Shown here: positions 1 through 11,572 of the stretch, in pieces
Numbering within the stretch: position 1 is the stretch's first letter
How the letters are laid out: every line of letters begins with the position of its first letter
Assembly (NCBI GenBank): GCA_951213105.1
Contig: OX578137.1
Span: 61,330,736 to 61,394,735, forward strand
Direction: 5' to 3'
From: Amaurobius ferox
Lineage: Eukaryota > Arthropoda > Arachnida > Araneae > Amaurobiidae
Length of the DNA stretch: 64,000 nucleotides
Made by a program: the position numbers and the translations under genes
The notes under the pieces: generated by a model
Seen by the model: the letters and a program-made list of their open reading frames with translations, nothing else
Database searches by the model: none
Told to the model about the DNA's origin: nothing

Positions 1-429
1 TTTTAAACGTCTATTTTGCACATTTCACTTTCGATATTAAAAATTACTCTGCTGATAATTCGGACAATTACCTGTGTGAGCTCTGAAACTGCTGCTGTAT
101 AAAACTGTAATTCAACGCAACCCTTCGAATTTTTTAAATTGGGCTCTTCACTAAAAAAAAAGACTGATATGAGCGGCACATGACTTTCCCTACAAAAAAT
201 ATTGATTCACCTAAAGTGACAAGGATTATATAAAAAAAGTGAGATTAAGGTATTGAAACTCCAAGGTATTGAAATTTCATTAATTTGGCATCATTTTTGT
301 TAATTAAATGTCACGTTACTCATTTGGCGATATTCTCAAATGCCAAGTTGGAGTTATTTCACTGAGTTCTGCGCCAAAGCCACCAAATTTTCGCTAAAAT
401 TGTCTGGTCTCCAAACGTTATATATTTGA
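1..429. other. Left-edge AT-rich DNA without a gene
   Basis: I see no coding region here. The only recognisable piece is around 161-192, where the reverse-strand 3' tip of a HINE-like element (motif GGCACATGACTTTCCC) lies beside an A-run. The rest is unassigned AT-rich sequence leading into the LINE remnant. Confidence 0.5.
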
Positions 430-723
430 GGCTAGCCATAAGAAGTTCCACTTTTGGAAGAGGAGGTCCAATGTATTAGCCGATCCCTTCCTGCCTCCCC
501 CATCAAGATTCGACGACCGGATTCTGTTGGGATCCTTCCCGTTGGATGAGAGGGTTCTTGTTGGAGGGTGCCGGTGATGCGCCCTGTTTCAGATCTATAC
601 GGATGGGTCGAAGATTGACGGGGAAGTGGGTTTTGCTTTTTGTGTTTTTGAAAATGATAAATTGATCCATGTTAGTAGATATAAGTTAAACAATTTTAAT
701 TCGATATTTCAAGCTGAACTTTG
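430..723 (+). pseudogene. LINE remnant, left part (start of RNase H domain)
   Basis: One frame reads through a stretch with DPFLPPPSRFDD and then FQIYTDGSKIDGEVGFAFCV, followed by FQAELC. These are the first two catalytic blocks of a retroelement RNase H domain (Asp in YTDGS, Glu in QAEL). A stop codon lies just before the RNase H block. The segment is cut off after the bases for QAEL at 723 by the long LTR-like element, and its reading frame resumes exactly at 6537. It belongs to an I/R1-type non-LTR retrotransposon, judged from RNase H plus the downstream GHGPF/CTCG region. Broken and presumably inactive. Confidence 0.75.
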
Positions 724-2458
724 TGTTGGGGGGGGGGGATGAAGAGAAAGGAGCATTATGAAATACTAAAACAATTCTATATGATTCTAAACATTCTAAA
801 TTCCTGAAAGTATTCCAAAAGGTTCTTAAAACCTAAATGTCATCTAAAATTCATCTGAAATTATATCTGAAAATACTTCTAAAATATCTACCATTCTAAG
901 TTCCTTAAACCTGAAAACATTCTAAAAATAAACTGAAATCTTAAATAAACAGAAAGTTGACCTATTGACCAGTTTCCCTACGTGTACAAATATGTACTCC
1001 TGTAAAATATAAGAATTGACACTTTCCTAAAAATAAAAACATTAAAAGTAAAAGAGAGAACACAGATTTTAGGTTTTCAAAATCTAACGTTTATTAAAAT
1101 TTTAAACTTCATTTTAAAAGAATTTCCAAAACATTTTACATCTCATTAACTAAAATCAAACATCTTAAATAATAAAAATAAATGGAATAGCCGGTCGTAT
1201 AGTGGTAGAAAAACGTTAGAATATTAAATTTTAAAGTTAACAATATTAAACTTATTCAATTATTTGTCGAAACTAGAATTTTAGATAAAAAAAAACATAA
1301 GTTAGCCAAAAGGGAATTTAGAACATCCTAACAATAATCCACAGGATTCGCAACTTAAAATATATAAGTGAAAGGGGTCTTAGTCATGCTAATTTAATTA
1401 AATTTTAAAATAGTCTAAACTGCAGAAACAATTAAAAATTAGAATGCAAAAGATATCACCCATAAACGGGAAAACGCTGAACGGCAGTAATAAAGTCCCG
1501 AGCACGAAATCGATGTCAGTCATCATCAGCTTGGGTGCAGTCCCTTCCTGCTCCAGAAAAGGCCAAACGGAGAAGTACCTCCCGTAGGGCATCGGTACAT
1601 CAAGTGAGTCCAACCATTCAAGTGGAATATGGTGCTCCAAAACTCCGCGAAAAGAACACTCCCAAGGCCTGATCTGCACAAAGACGGGCAGCTCCTTCAC
1701 ATCATAAAATTCTCAGCCGAGAGTAGCAGAGCGCCAGTGGACATCGCTCGGAACAAAAGAACAAATAGCTCCATCATCAAGATCGTGAAGTAAACAATTG
1801 GAGGTCCGGTCCTAGGACTCGGAAAATTTAAACTACACAGTTCACTATGAAAGAACAAATCCGACCTCTGGAACTAAACAATTATTCCAAAGGCGCCGAC
1901 GATACTTCAGTAGACATCAATCACTTCGCAACGTTATCTCGAGTAAACAACTTTCTGCTATCAGGATACCACACACATTACAGGCAGGCCGGGAAATAAA
2001 ACGTTCGTTCCTCAGAACGCATGCCGCATTCGAATTTCGCTCGGCTCGCGCCGAGGCGCTGAAAACAACTCTATAAGACTACATTTTAGTTCCAACCAAG
2101 GGACGAGAAGAGAAAAGAGAACGAAAACGTGCGCGATTTTGCTTATATACTGCGAAAAATCGCTGCCACAGATTGTAAACAAAATTATCGATGAACGATA
2201 AAATAATTAAAGACAGACGATTTTAATATTACGGTCAACCAATTAAAAACTCGAAATTTTAAAGAAGAGCAATGGAATTTCGGAGCAGACGAAAATTAAA
2301 AAGAAATGAAGTGAAACGATTTGGGAATATACGAATTCGGCAACAATTTAAATATGAACGATTCTAAAATATTTAAAAAGCTGAAAATAGAATAAAACTG
2401 TAAAATTGCAATGAATTAACCAATTTTTAACCGAGGGCAATAAATTTGGAATCAAATT
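724..2458 (+). repeat. Left long terminal direct repeat
   Basis: It matches 4824-6532. From about 959 onward (GACCTATTGACCAGTTTCCC) the match is nearly base for base. The first 235 bases are much more diverged and consist of degenerate ATTCTAAA-like runs. It contains a reverse-strand open frame at 1398-1700 (100 aa) also present in the other repeat, with a net 9 nt in-frame length difference. I do not recognise that peptide. Confidence 0.7.
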
Positions 2459-4823
2459 AAAGGGAATAAAAAGGGCAATAAATGGAATTGCAAATTAGCC
2501 AATTTAAATAAATTTAAATTGCTAAAACCTAAAAAGAACGAACTTTTGCCGTTTTTAAAACAAAACCTATGGAATAGAACATATTTGAAACAGAAGAATA
2601 TCAAAACCTAAACAATCGGAAAATGGAGAGTGACTATGTAACTAAGACCCCTGAACACGTTTAAACAAAAAGCAAAACTCCTAAATTAATTAAATATCCA
2701 AAGGTATAACCCAACAACTCCTTCGAACGTCCCAAAAAAATTTTTCATTTCAAAAATGAAAAATTTTAGCTAACACATGACAAAATTCCGCGAAACGAAG
2801 GAGAGAAAAAAAAATCTAAATCTCAACTACAGCTGTAACATGAGCCATAAAATCACATAAAAAAAATCAAATTCCTTATAAATAAATCAAAAATCAAATA
2901 ATCACTTCACTAAACACTCTCATAATATCAGATTATAAATTTCTCAACTCTAAAATAAACATGTAGATTCAACATTTCAACATTAAACTCTCTAACTTCA
3001 TTATAACTCTATATTAAGAAAATTCATTAATTCATTTTAAAATGCTCCAACAAATACGTCATCAAAGAGAAGCAGTAGAAAAATAATAAACAGATCTCTA
3101 TATCATTAGCTGTCATGAATAAACATAAATTTTAACGAAAACTTTGGACCAGCCAAAGAATTCCAATAATCTAAACAATAAATTTTGAAAAGGTACCTTC
3201 AACATAACAACCAATAAATATAAATCAACAAATTCATCACTAATCTCCTCCTCTACAAAGAAAACAATTATTCGAAGCATAATTTTCAATTTAAATAATA
3301 ATATCAAAGTTGGCTCAAGTTACAAACAAAAAATTTTGTGGAATATTTACCCCCCAAAATAACAAACTCAATTCCCTAACAATTTGGAACTGAACACAAA
3401 TTTAACCGACTTGTTTACAAATTATACTATAAACTGATTACTTGGCAAATTAGGTCGTTTAAATGACAAATATACACTAAAATGACCTTATGCATCATTT
3501 TACACCAATATCAATAAACGCGATTCCACTAAATATTGTGCAACATCTTGCACTCTCAACAACAATAAACTCAAATATCATATCTGTATATCTCTGGTAA
3601 TCTCAAACAATTCTCATAAAAATAAAAAAAAATTAAGACAAGGGGCCGAGGGTTGTGAGTCCTCACCAAGGTTGTGAATCTTTTTTGAACCCCCAAAAAA
3701 TAGCACAAAAAATATCCATCAAGTATAAGTAGTACATTTAAATTCACTAACAGCCAAGTGTATCATAATTTCTTTAAACAAAATACCAAAGGGAAAATCA
3801 AATTACAAATCCCCATTTAAATTTCAAAACCAAAAGAACTCAAATTGCATTGCACAATTTAAAATATTCCACTTAAAAAAAATTTAATTCTCCTATAATA
3901 AAATAAATTTTCCACTTTAACGACCAAAAAATTTTAAAGACAGTATTAAAATATCAGATTCAGAATTAAGAACAAACAAACTGATTTTATCACCACTCTA
4001 TTTGAGTGTGAAAACCAAACACATGATCAATGTGAAGAACAAGATAACTCAAGTTGACATTTATGTCACACTCATATTGGAGTGTAAAAAACACCTGCAT
4101 TACCCAATTTTTCAATTAATCACCAGTATTTCATCATCTACATTCACATATCAGGGAGCATTTAAATCTCAATTCCAAATCAGAACATACAAAAAATTTT
4201 AAGTCGAAAAAACTACTGCTTTAATTCTACACAATTTAATTTAATAAAAAAAATATTCTCATTAAATTTACTCAATTAACTTTACTCTATTTTATCAAAA
4301 CAATTCTAAGTTGCTGGGAGCGTGGGTTACAAGAACATCAAAATAAAAAAAAAATTGTTAATGAGATGGGATTAGAACAAAAATGTAAATTCCACAAAGA
4401 GCGTTCTTCAAGTACCTAAAACTTCCTAAACTTATGAATTAAATTTAATTTCAAACTACTTCAAATAATAAAACTCAAATTAATTTAAACTTAAATTAAG
4501 GAATGCTTGAATAAAAATTCTAAATGAAAAAGTCAAATTCAAAAATTCCTAAGTTTCCTCAAAAAATTCTAAATGAAAACATTTAAATTAATCCTAAAAT
4601 TTTAATCAAAATATTAAAATAAATTCCTTTAATTTAGTTTAAGAACATTCTAAAACATCCTGCCTTACTTTAAGAACATATTAAAATCTCAACTGTAATC
4701 ACTTTTAGAATAAACAGGCATGGAATCAATTTACTGAAATTTCATTTTTAAGAACAAAAATTATCAAGAACATCTATTATAGTTAGCATGAATAAGCCCC
4801 TAGACTGGTCAAACGGCGCCAAT
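2459..4823. other. Interior of the LTR-like element
   Basis: Very AT-rich with many stops in all frames. It contains only short unrecognised open frames (for example 3113-3307 reverse and 4002-4202 forward). The last 450 bases carry degenerate ATTCTAAA/ATTCCTAA repeats like those at the start of each terminal repeat. No primer-binding site could be assigned to a tRNA. Confidence 0.5.
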
Positions 4824-6532
4824 TGTTGGGGGGGAAAAGAGCATTTATGAAATGACTATAAAACATTCTAAATTCCTGAAAACATTCCAAAAGTTCCCAA
4901 ACTTCTAAAGTTCATCTAACCTGAAAACGTTCTCAAGTGAAAAGTTCTCAAGTGAGTTCACCTGAAAACATTTTAGAAATATAACTGAATCCTTAAATAA
5001 ACTGAAAGATGACCTATTGACCAGTTTCCCTACGTGTACAAATATGTACTCCTGTAAAATATAAGAATTGACACTTTCCTAAAAATAAAAACATTAAAAG
5101 TAAAAGAGAGAACACAGATTTTAGGTTTTCAAAATCTAACGTTTATTAAAATTTTAAACTTCATTTTAAAAGAATTTCCAAAACATTTTACATCTCATTA
5201 ACTAAAATCAAACATCTTAAATAATAAAAATAAATGGAATGGCCGGTCGTATAGTGGTAGAAAAACGTTAGAATATTAAATTTTAAAGTTAACAATATTA
5301 AACTTATTCAATTATTTGTCGAAACTAGAATTTTAGATAAAAAAAAAACATAAGTTAGCCAAAAGGGAATTTAGAACATCCTAACAATAATCCACAGGAT
5401 TCGCAACTTAAAATATATAAGTGAAAGGGGTCTTAGTCATGCTAATTTAATTAAATTTTAAAATAGTCTAAACTGCAGAAACAATTAAAAATTGGAATGC
5501 AAAAGATATCACCCATAAACGGGAAAACGCTGAACGGCAGTACGAACGTGCGGGAAGTCCCGAGCACGAAATCGATGTCAGTCATCATCAGCTTGGGTGC
5601 AGTCCCTTCCTGCTCCAGAAAAGGCCAAACGGAGAAGTACCTCCCGTAGGGCATCGGTACATCAAGTGAGTCCAACCATTCAAGTGGAATATGGTGCTCC
5701 AAAACTCCGCGAAAAGAACACTCCCAAGGCCTGATTTGCACAAAAACGGGCAGCTCCTTCACATCATAAAATTCTCAGCCGAGAGTAGCAGAGCGCCAGT
5801 GGACATCGCTCGGAACAAAAGAACAAATAGCTCCATCATCAAGACCGTGAAGTAAACAATTGGAGGTCCGGTCCTAGGACTCGGAAAATTTAAACTACAC
5901 AGTTCACTATGAAAGAACAAATCCGACCTCTGGAACTAAACAATTATTCCAAAGGCGCCGACGATACTTCAGTAGACATCAATCACTTCGTTCGCAACGT
6001 TATCTCGAGTAAACAACTCTCTGCTATCAGGATACCACACACATTACAGGCAGGCCGGGAAATAAAACGTTCGTTCCTCAGAACGCATGCCGCATTCGAA
6101 TTTCGCTCGGCTCGCGCCGAGGCGCTGAAAACAACTCTATAAGACTACATTTTAGTTCCAACCAAGGGACGAGAAGAGAAAAGAGAACGAAAAAGTGCGC
6201 GATTTTGCTTATATACTGCGAAAAATCGCTGCCACAGATTGTAAACAAAATTATCGATGAACGATAAAATAATTAATGACAGACGATTTTAATATTACGG
6301 TCAACCAATTAAAAACTCGAAATTTTAAAGAAGAGCAATGGAATTTCGGAGCAGACGCAAATTAAAAAGAAATGAAGTGAAACGATTTGGGAATATACGA
6401 ATTCGGCAACAATTTAAATATGAACGATTCTAAAATATTTAAAAAGCTGAAAATAGAATAAAACTGTAAAATTGCAATGAATTAACCAATTTTTAACCGA
6501 GGGCAATAAATTTGGAATCAAATCAAATTTAA
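4824..6532 (+). repeat. Right long terminal direct repeat
   Basis: Counterpart of 724-2458. Compared with the left copy it carries extra bases near 5544-5554 and a 4-base insertion near 5990. The latter keeps a forward 77-codon frame (5909-6142) open that is broken in the left copy. The reverse-strand frame 5451-5762 (103 aa) is conserved in both repeats. Confidence 0.7.
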
Positions 6533-6536
6533 TTTG

Positions 6537-7217
6537 TGCGATTAACTGTGCTGGGAGTTGGACTCTCGATTCTGCTCATACTGCTTGTATTAACACAGAC
6601 AGCTCTTCCTCGATAGCCGCACTGTGTTCGACTAAAAATCGTACATTGTTGCTGAACGATATCAGAAAAAATCTCCTATCATGTCGGAATTTGGTCTCAA
6701 TACGTTGGGTAAAGGCCCATGTGGGTATCGCCGGTAACGAGGAGGCAGACAGTAACGCCAAGTTAGCGGCTCGGTCCTGCGAATGGATGTCCCTGCCCCC
6801 TATTCACTTCTGTCCGGGGTTGTAAGGACGGAGGTGGTTAGGAAATGGCGGACGCTTAGTGACTCGTGGGACAGTGGTGCGCAGGCCCGCTCCTTTTGAC
6901 TAACACGTCTCGTCAGTTAGTCAACAGAGCATTGATTTATTTCTTTACAGGGCATGGTCCCTTTCCTGCATATTTAAACAGATTCAAGATTAAACTATCT
7001 CAGTTGTGTACCTGTGGGGAGGTGGGCGATGCGGATCATTACGTATTCGATTGCTCACTGTCCCTCAGGTGGCACCTGTCTAGACCCTCGGTTGAAGGTC
7101 GGGCCTTATGGTTTAATAGGGTTGTTGCTAGTCCCTCGTCCACCAGGCGCATTGAATGATGCGTCCTGGTTGCTGCTGGAGTATGCGATGATATCACTTA
7201 ACGTGTATTTAAACTAA
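6537..7217 (+). pseudogene. LINE remnant, right part (RNase H end and C-terminal region)
   Basis: The frame that stopped at 723 resumes here. It runs through a region with TDSSSSIAAL (third acidic position), then WVKAHVGIAGNEEADSNAK, the final RNase H block. It is broken by a stop near 6824 and by a frame change. The C-terminal region reads FTGHGPFPAYLNRFKI, then CTCGEVGDADHYVFDC. This matches the same region of the LINE fragment at 49433-50742, but the two are clearly different subfamilies at nucleotide level. The 3' end is not sharply defined, at or beyond 7260. Confidence 0.8.
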
Positions 7218-7433
7218 ACAGTTTCTGGTAATCGAGAAAAGCAGGATATAACTGCTCCTCCTTTTTTATGTAGTTAGTTAATTTAAAAATTTAAATCTGT
7301 TAAAATAGTACATATGGTTCTTGAATGTTATACCAATTACAACATGATTCAGATGTATTTTCTATAAAAAGAAACCCTGTTATTAAATAACTATTGTAAA
7401 ATACTGAAAATTGTATGTGTTATGTTATATATC

Positions 7434-8204
7434 AAAAAAATCTGATGTGGGCAACACATGACTTTCCTTATATAATGTAAAGAATTTACTACTTTTACAG
7501 TAAAAAAATAGGTTTTTCTTATAGTAGATACTAATATTCTTTCCAAGACATTGAATTTTCGACAATTAGTCATCATTTTCATTGATTTAGCGACATTTTT
7601 ATCCATTTGGCGAGATTTTCGTTAATTTTGCAACATTTCAAAAAGTGGTCAAGTTGGCGGCATTCCCCCAAATTCGTCGCCAAAATCTTGCCAAGCGTTA
7701 TGCACTAAGAAATAAGTTATTCTTACAGCAGATAAATGACTATTGGCGTTCAAATACAAAAGTATTACTCAGAGTATCTTTTTTCATGAATGGATCGAGC
7801 TAGATCCACGAGAATGATGTCACCCAATTTATCGCATGGTATTACATATGAAAAGTGAACATGTTTATCAATAGGAAATATTTTTTTTTATTTTATATGA
7901 CTTTTTGATATTTTTTTTAAATGTACAATATCTGGAGAACGGTTCATGTTAGCATTCTAAAAGTTATGTCAATCGTTTTCTAATGAAAAATTACATAAGA
8001 AATGTCTATTTGCGTAACTTTATTAGTTGTTTTGATTTTTTGACGATTTTTTCAAAATTTCATTCGAAAATTTAGGGGTGTTCTGAACATTCAATTGCGC
8101 ACAAAAACAATAGGCTTCCAGTGTTTATGGATTGTGATTTTTGTACCAAATCTGGTTCAAATCGGTCCATTCGTTCGTCAGTTATCGTCTCCGCAGACCC
8201 ACTG

Positions 8205-8235
<31 letters not shown>

Positions 8236-8361
8236 TAACTTCAGAAATGTTTGATTCGTGATCAGGGATGCTTGAAACGTGCTCTCCCGTCGAAAACTCG
8301 AATTCGAATTTTCGACCCCGTCACAATACTTTCCTTATACATTATGTATATAAGGAAAGTA
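7434..8361 (-). mobile_element. HINE-like element, family 2, near full length
   Basis: Read on the reverse strand it begins with a hairpin of ACTTTCCTTATATA and its complement near 8330-8361. A CA/GT microsatellite (8210-8231) follows, and it ends with TATATAAGGAAAGTCATGTG, a short hairpin and CAGA next to a T/A run at 7434. There is no coding capacity. The layout of 5' subterminal repeat, microsatellite, complementary 3' subterminal repeat and hairpin is that of Helentron-associated (HINE/DINE-1-like) elements; that family assignment is inference. Confidence 0.7.
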
Positions 8362-8483
8362 ATAGGGTAAAACACCCAATATCAGGTGTATATACTGAAA
8401 CTAATTTGGAACGGCATAAGGGTATATTGCTTTCCTTATATACATAATGTATATATATATATAATTGAAATCAAAAAAGAGGA

Positions 8484-9713
8484 TAAAGTTCAATGGAGGG
8501 GGAACCAAACACAATGCATACAATAACAGAGGAGGATTGCGACTCCTTAATTCCGTTTAAAGCAGCTTTTCCAGCCCGGGTAAACGCTCACGGAACCAAT
8601 GCATTGCAAAGGTTAATCCCCCATACGTGCCTAGTCAGAAGCACCCAAACATGGAGAAACAGACCACCGAGAATGGAAGTCAAGAAACGCACAAATGAAG
8701 AAACACAAAATCTCCTATTATATAAGTAACTATGCACATGCGCAAGTCCTCAAGTGATATGCAGAAACTATCCCAATTCAGTAAAATCCCTTTTGAATGA
8801 ATTTGCTTCATTTTTATTGTTGAAAAATGAATTATAATATTTCCTCAGGGAATTAACTGGGTAATTCTTTCTTAATGCTTCTAATATTATCCCCTTGTTA
8901 CTGGATATGCAATCCTTTGCTAAAGTGTTGTAAATTTGGTTTCTTTTGAAATGTCCCAAAAGTATATTTCTAAAAATAAATCTTGAAAGGTTCGTTTTCC
9001 AATTGATGATATGGTTAATTTTTATTCCATAACTTGTTCTTTTGTCGTGTAGATTCGTATAAATTCCATTCCTTGTATTGTACTTAATGGTGATATCCAA
9101 GAAGTTCACCGATCCATCCTCTGCACGTTTATTTTCAACCAATTCCAAGCCATTGGGGTAAAAATCGAATTCGAATACTGGTGCATTTTCATAATATCCA
9201 TACAGCACATCATCAACATAACGAAAGTACGGTATCTCATATAATAGGTGAGTTCTATGCTCATATTTAGTGAGATTCCTTCAATATAAGGTAAAGTTGT
9301 GCAATATCAATATTATTGAAAAGTTCGCGAAAATCATAACTTCTGAATCGCAATTCCTTGTCACAGAATTTAAGTCTTTTAATGACATCATGGCTGTTCT
9401 TGATAATAACAGTTCCCTGCTTTTGAAGGTGAATCAGAACTTGCTTCAGGATATTTAAAAGTTTTAAGTTAACAATGGTCAAATAAGTTCCGCATCCTAC
9501 GGTGACAGTGCGGAATTTAACGGGTTCCTTATGCTACTTTGGTATAAGCACTAAATAAGGGAACTTATCATTTTTAAGATCAATATCAATTCTTTTGTAT
9601 AAGGCTTTGATCCGATTGGTCAATGTTTTACTATTATGTGATACCGATGTATACATAACCTGATCAAGGCAACATTTCTGTAAATTTTCCACATAATATT
9701 TTTTAATTAACTA
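8484..9713 (-). pseudogene. Penelope-like element, truncated copy
   Basis: Reverse-strand relative of the copy at 11542-14346. It covers the RT core from the LLNILKQV block through FRYVDDVLYGYYENAP to the end of the ORF (8768) and a 3' untranslated tail down to about 8484. The 5' end is truncated near 9713. Compared with the other copy, about 175 bases are missing at the junction near 9274, removing the GIPMGGGCSS reverse transcriptase motif. It cannot encode a working RT. It does keep the ancestral reading frame at the place where the other copy has a one-base deletion, so the two copies diagnose each other. Confidence 0.85.
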
Positions 9714-10242
9714 TTAAGTTCTTTAAATTAACGCTTTTTATTAAAATCAGTTTTTAAAAAATACAAAAAAAGTTAAAAAGTTTGTAAATCGGTCATTGTC
9801 ACCAACGGCGTCACTTGATTATTTCTACCTTCTTATATTCAGCTGTCTTCTAATCATAGAAGTAGACTGGACTTATGGAAAATCTAGAAGATATGAACTA
9901 AGGAAGATAGCCTTATTCTTCCAACTGGGAATTTGATGAAGATTATGATGATATTTTTAACCTTTTATACTCCATAATACGAGTTAAAACTGTTTAAACT
10001 TAAAAATAAATGAAAAATTTAATACAATTTAACGACTGGCAATTATATTCAGTACGAGTATTTGCCCGGTGTTGCAATATTAAAGGGTATTTGTAACATC
10101 GACAAACAGTTACCCTGGTTTTTTTCGAGATGACAACTATAAGACATTTCTTCAGATCTACTGAGTGCACACAAGTGACAATGAAACCGACAAAAAACGT
10201 CGTAATGTGGTTTATAACGACACAATCCAAAACGGATCTCAT
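9714..10242. other. Unassigned spacer between retroelement and HINE-like copy
   Basis: No convincing gene. A reverse-strand 96-codon frame (10000-10290) runs into the next repeat and is not recognisable. This segment could hold the missing 5' part of the Penelope-like element if the family 1 repeat inserted into it, but I cannot show that from the translations. Confidence 0.4.
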
Positions 10243-11541
10243 TTTTAACACTTTACAACAAAGTTGAAAAGTGTTTATGACTTTGTTCATTCTGTCTGTC
10301 TGTCTGTCTGTCCGTTAGCACGATAACTGCCGTAAAAATGACTTAATCAAAATGAAATTTTAGTATGTTGTTCAGACGGTCTGTAGGACCTATGGGAATA
10401 TAAATGAATAATATCACCCAATTAGTTTTGGATTGAACCCGGGTTGAAAAAATGAAATACATTGAGCCCTATGGGACCTAATTTTTCAAACATTTTTTAA
10501 GCGGATTTAAAATTCACAAATTGCTTCGACAATTTTAGGTAAAATTTAAATTGTTCCATAAAATATATAAAAAAAAATTCAGCGAAATATATTCAGTAGT
10601 TTTTTAAATAAAAATTAAAATAATAATTACACATCTTATATGAAACGTCACGTGACCATGATATGAAATGATCACATGACCCACTTCAAAATGATATATG
10701 GCATCCATCTTGTTTCAAAATCGTGATTTTTTAAAGTTCTTTTTAATTCATATTGAGTGTTGTATCCGTCCTAAAACTACTTTATTTTTGCTTAAATTAT
10801 GTGCATCTACATACTAAAACAACACAATGACAATATATTTGAGTTTAAATTCTCATTCAAATTTGATTATTTCTACAACTAAACCTATTTTTCACCTATG
10901 TAAAATGTAAACAGCAAAATATGTAGAATGAGTTGTATTAGAATTACTGTATTTCTTTAACACAAAATAATTCAGTCCATGGAGTCTGCATGTCTGATAT
11001 GAATGAAATATTAATTGATTTTATAAACAGAAGGACGATTTTTTTCGATGAAGTTTTAAGCATAAAGTTTATTAATTGTAGCTCCATGGTCTTAATTTTT
11101 AAATAAAATAAATTATTATAGTATTGTGATGAATGAAATGGATAAAGTTATGAATGAAATCCTGCTTTTATAGAGAGATCCAGGCGTGAAATTTTTTCTA
11201 TGACGTCATTTGAATTTATTTCAGTTGTTTTCGATGAAGTTTTCAAATATAATGAATTATCGTAGTATTATGATAGTTTTAAAAATATTACCGTGGAATG
11301 TATTGCATTTTAGAGATATTTAAACCAGGCAATTTATATTTCAATGCCGTTATTTGAATGAAGTTCATTTTTTTCAATGAAGGTTTAAGTTTTCAAATAT
11401 AATAAATCAATGTAGTATTGTGATAAGTTTTAATATATTACCGAGGAATGTATTGCACATTTTCGACTTTTTTAAATAAAATTGCATTGAAGTTGGAAAG
11501 TGTTTCATAATCATTGCTTTAAGCATGATTGATCTTTCTTG
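10243..11541 (+). mobile_element. HINE-like element, family 1, full length
   Basis: It starts with TTTTTAACACTTTACAAC, whose AACACTTT pairs with AAAGTGTT about 20 bases on. A GTCT microsatellite follows (10293-10312), and it ends with GTTGGAAAGTGTTTC, an ATGCTT/AAGCAT hairpin and GATCTTTCTTG at 11541. The 5' AACACTTTACAAC is the near-complement of the 3' GTTGGAAAGTGTT. About 1.3 kb, no coding capacity. At least ten other copies or fragments occur in this window on both strands. Confidence 0.75.
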
Positions 11542-11572
11542 TTTTAATTCTTACTATAGCCATTATTGTAGA

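Larger units (their letters stand above)
724..6532 (+). mobile_element. LTR-like element with long direct repeats, no pol seen
   Basis: Two long direct repeats (about 724-2458 and 4824-6532) bracket a 2.4 kb AT-rich interior. Both start TGTTGGGGGGG and are nearly identical over their last 1.5 kb. The element interrupts the RNase H frame of a LINE, and a 4 bp candidate target duplication (TTTG, 720-723 and 6533-6536) flanks it. Just before the right repeat is GGCGCCAAT. No gag, protease, RT or integrase motif is visible inside, so it looks like a non-autonomous LARD-type element. The exact right end is uncertain, because the repeats do not finish in a clean CA. Orientation is arbitrary. Confidence 0.65.

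Noticed and set aside
2459..4823. gag/pol inside the LTR-like element
   Set aside because: All frames are densely stopped and none of the RT, protease or integrase motifs could be found.
8493..8729. 78-codon frame, repeated at 14097-14312
   Set aside because: It is antisense to the 3' untranslated region of the Penelope-like element; conservation reflects the shared element.
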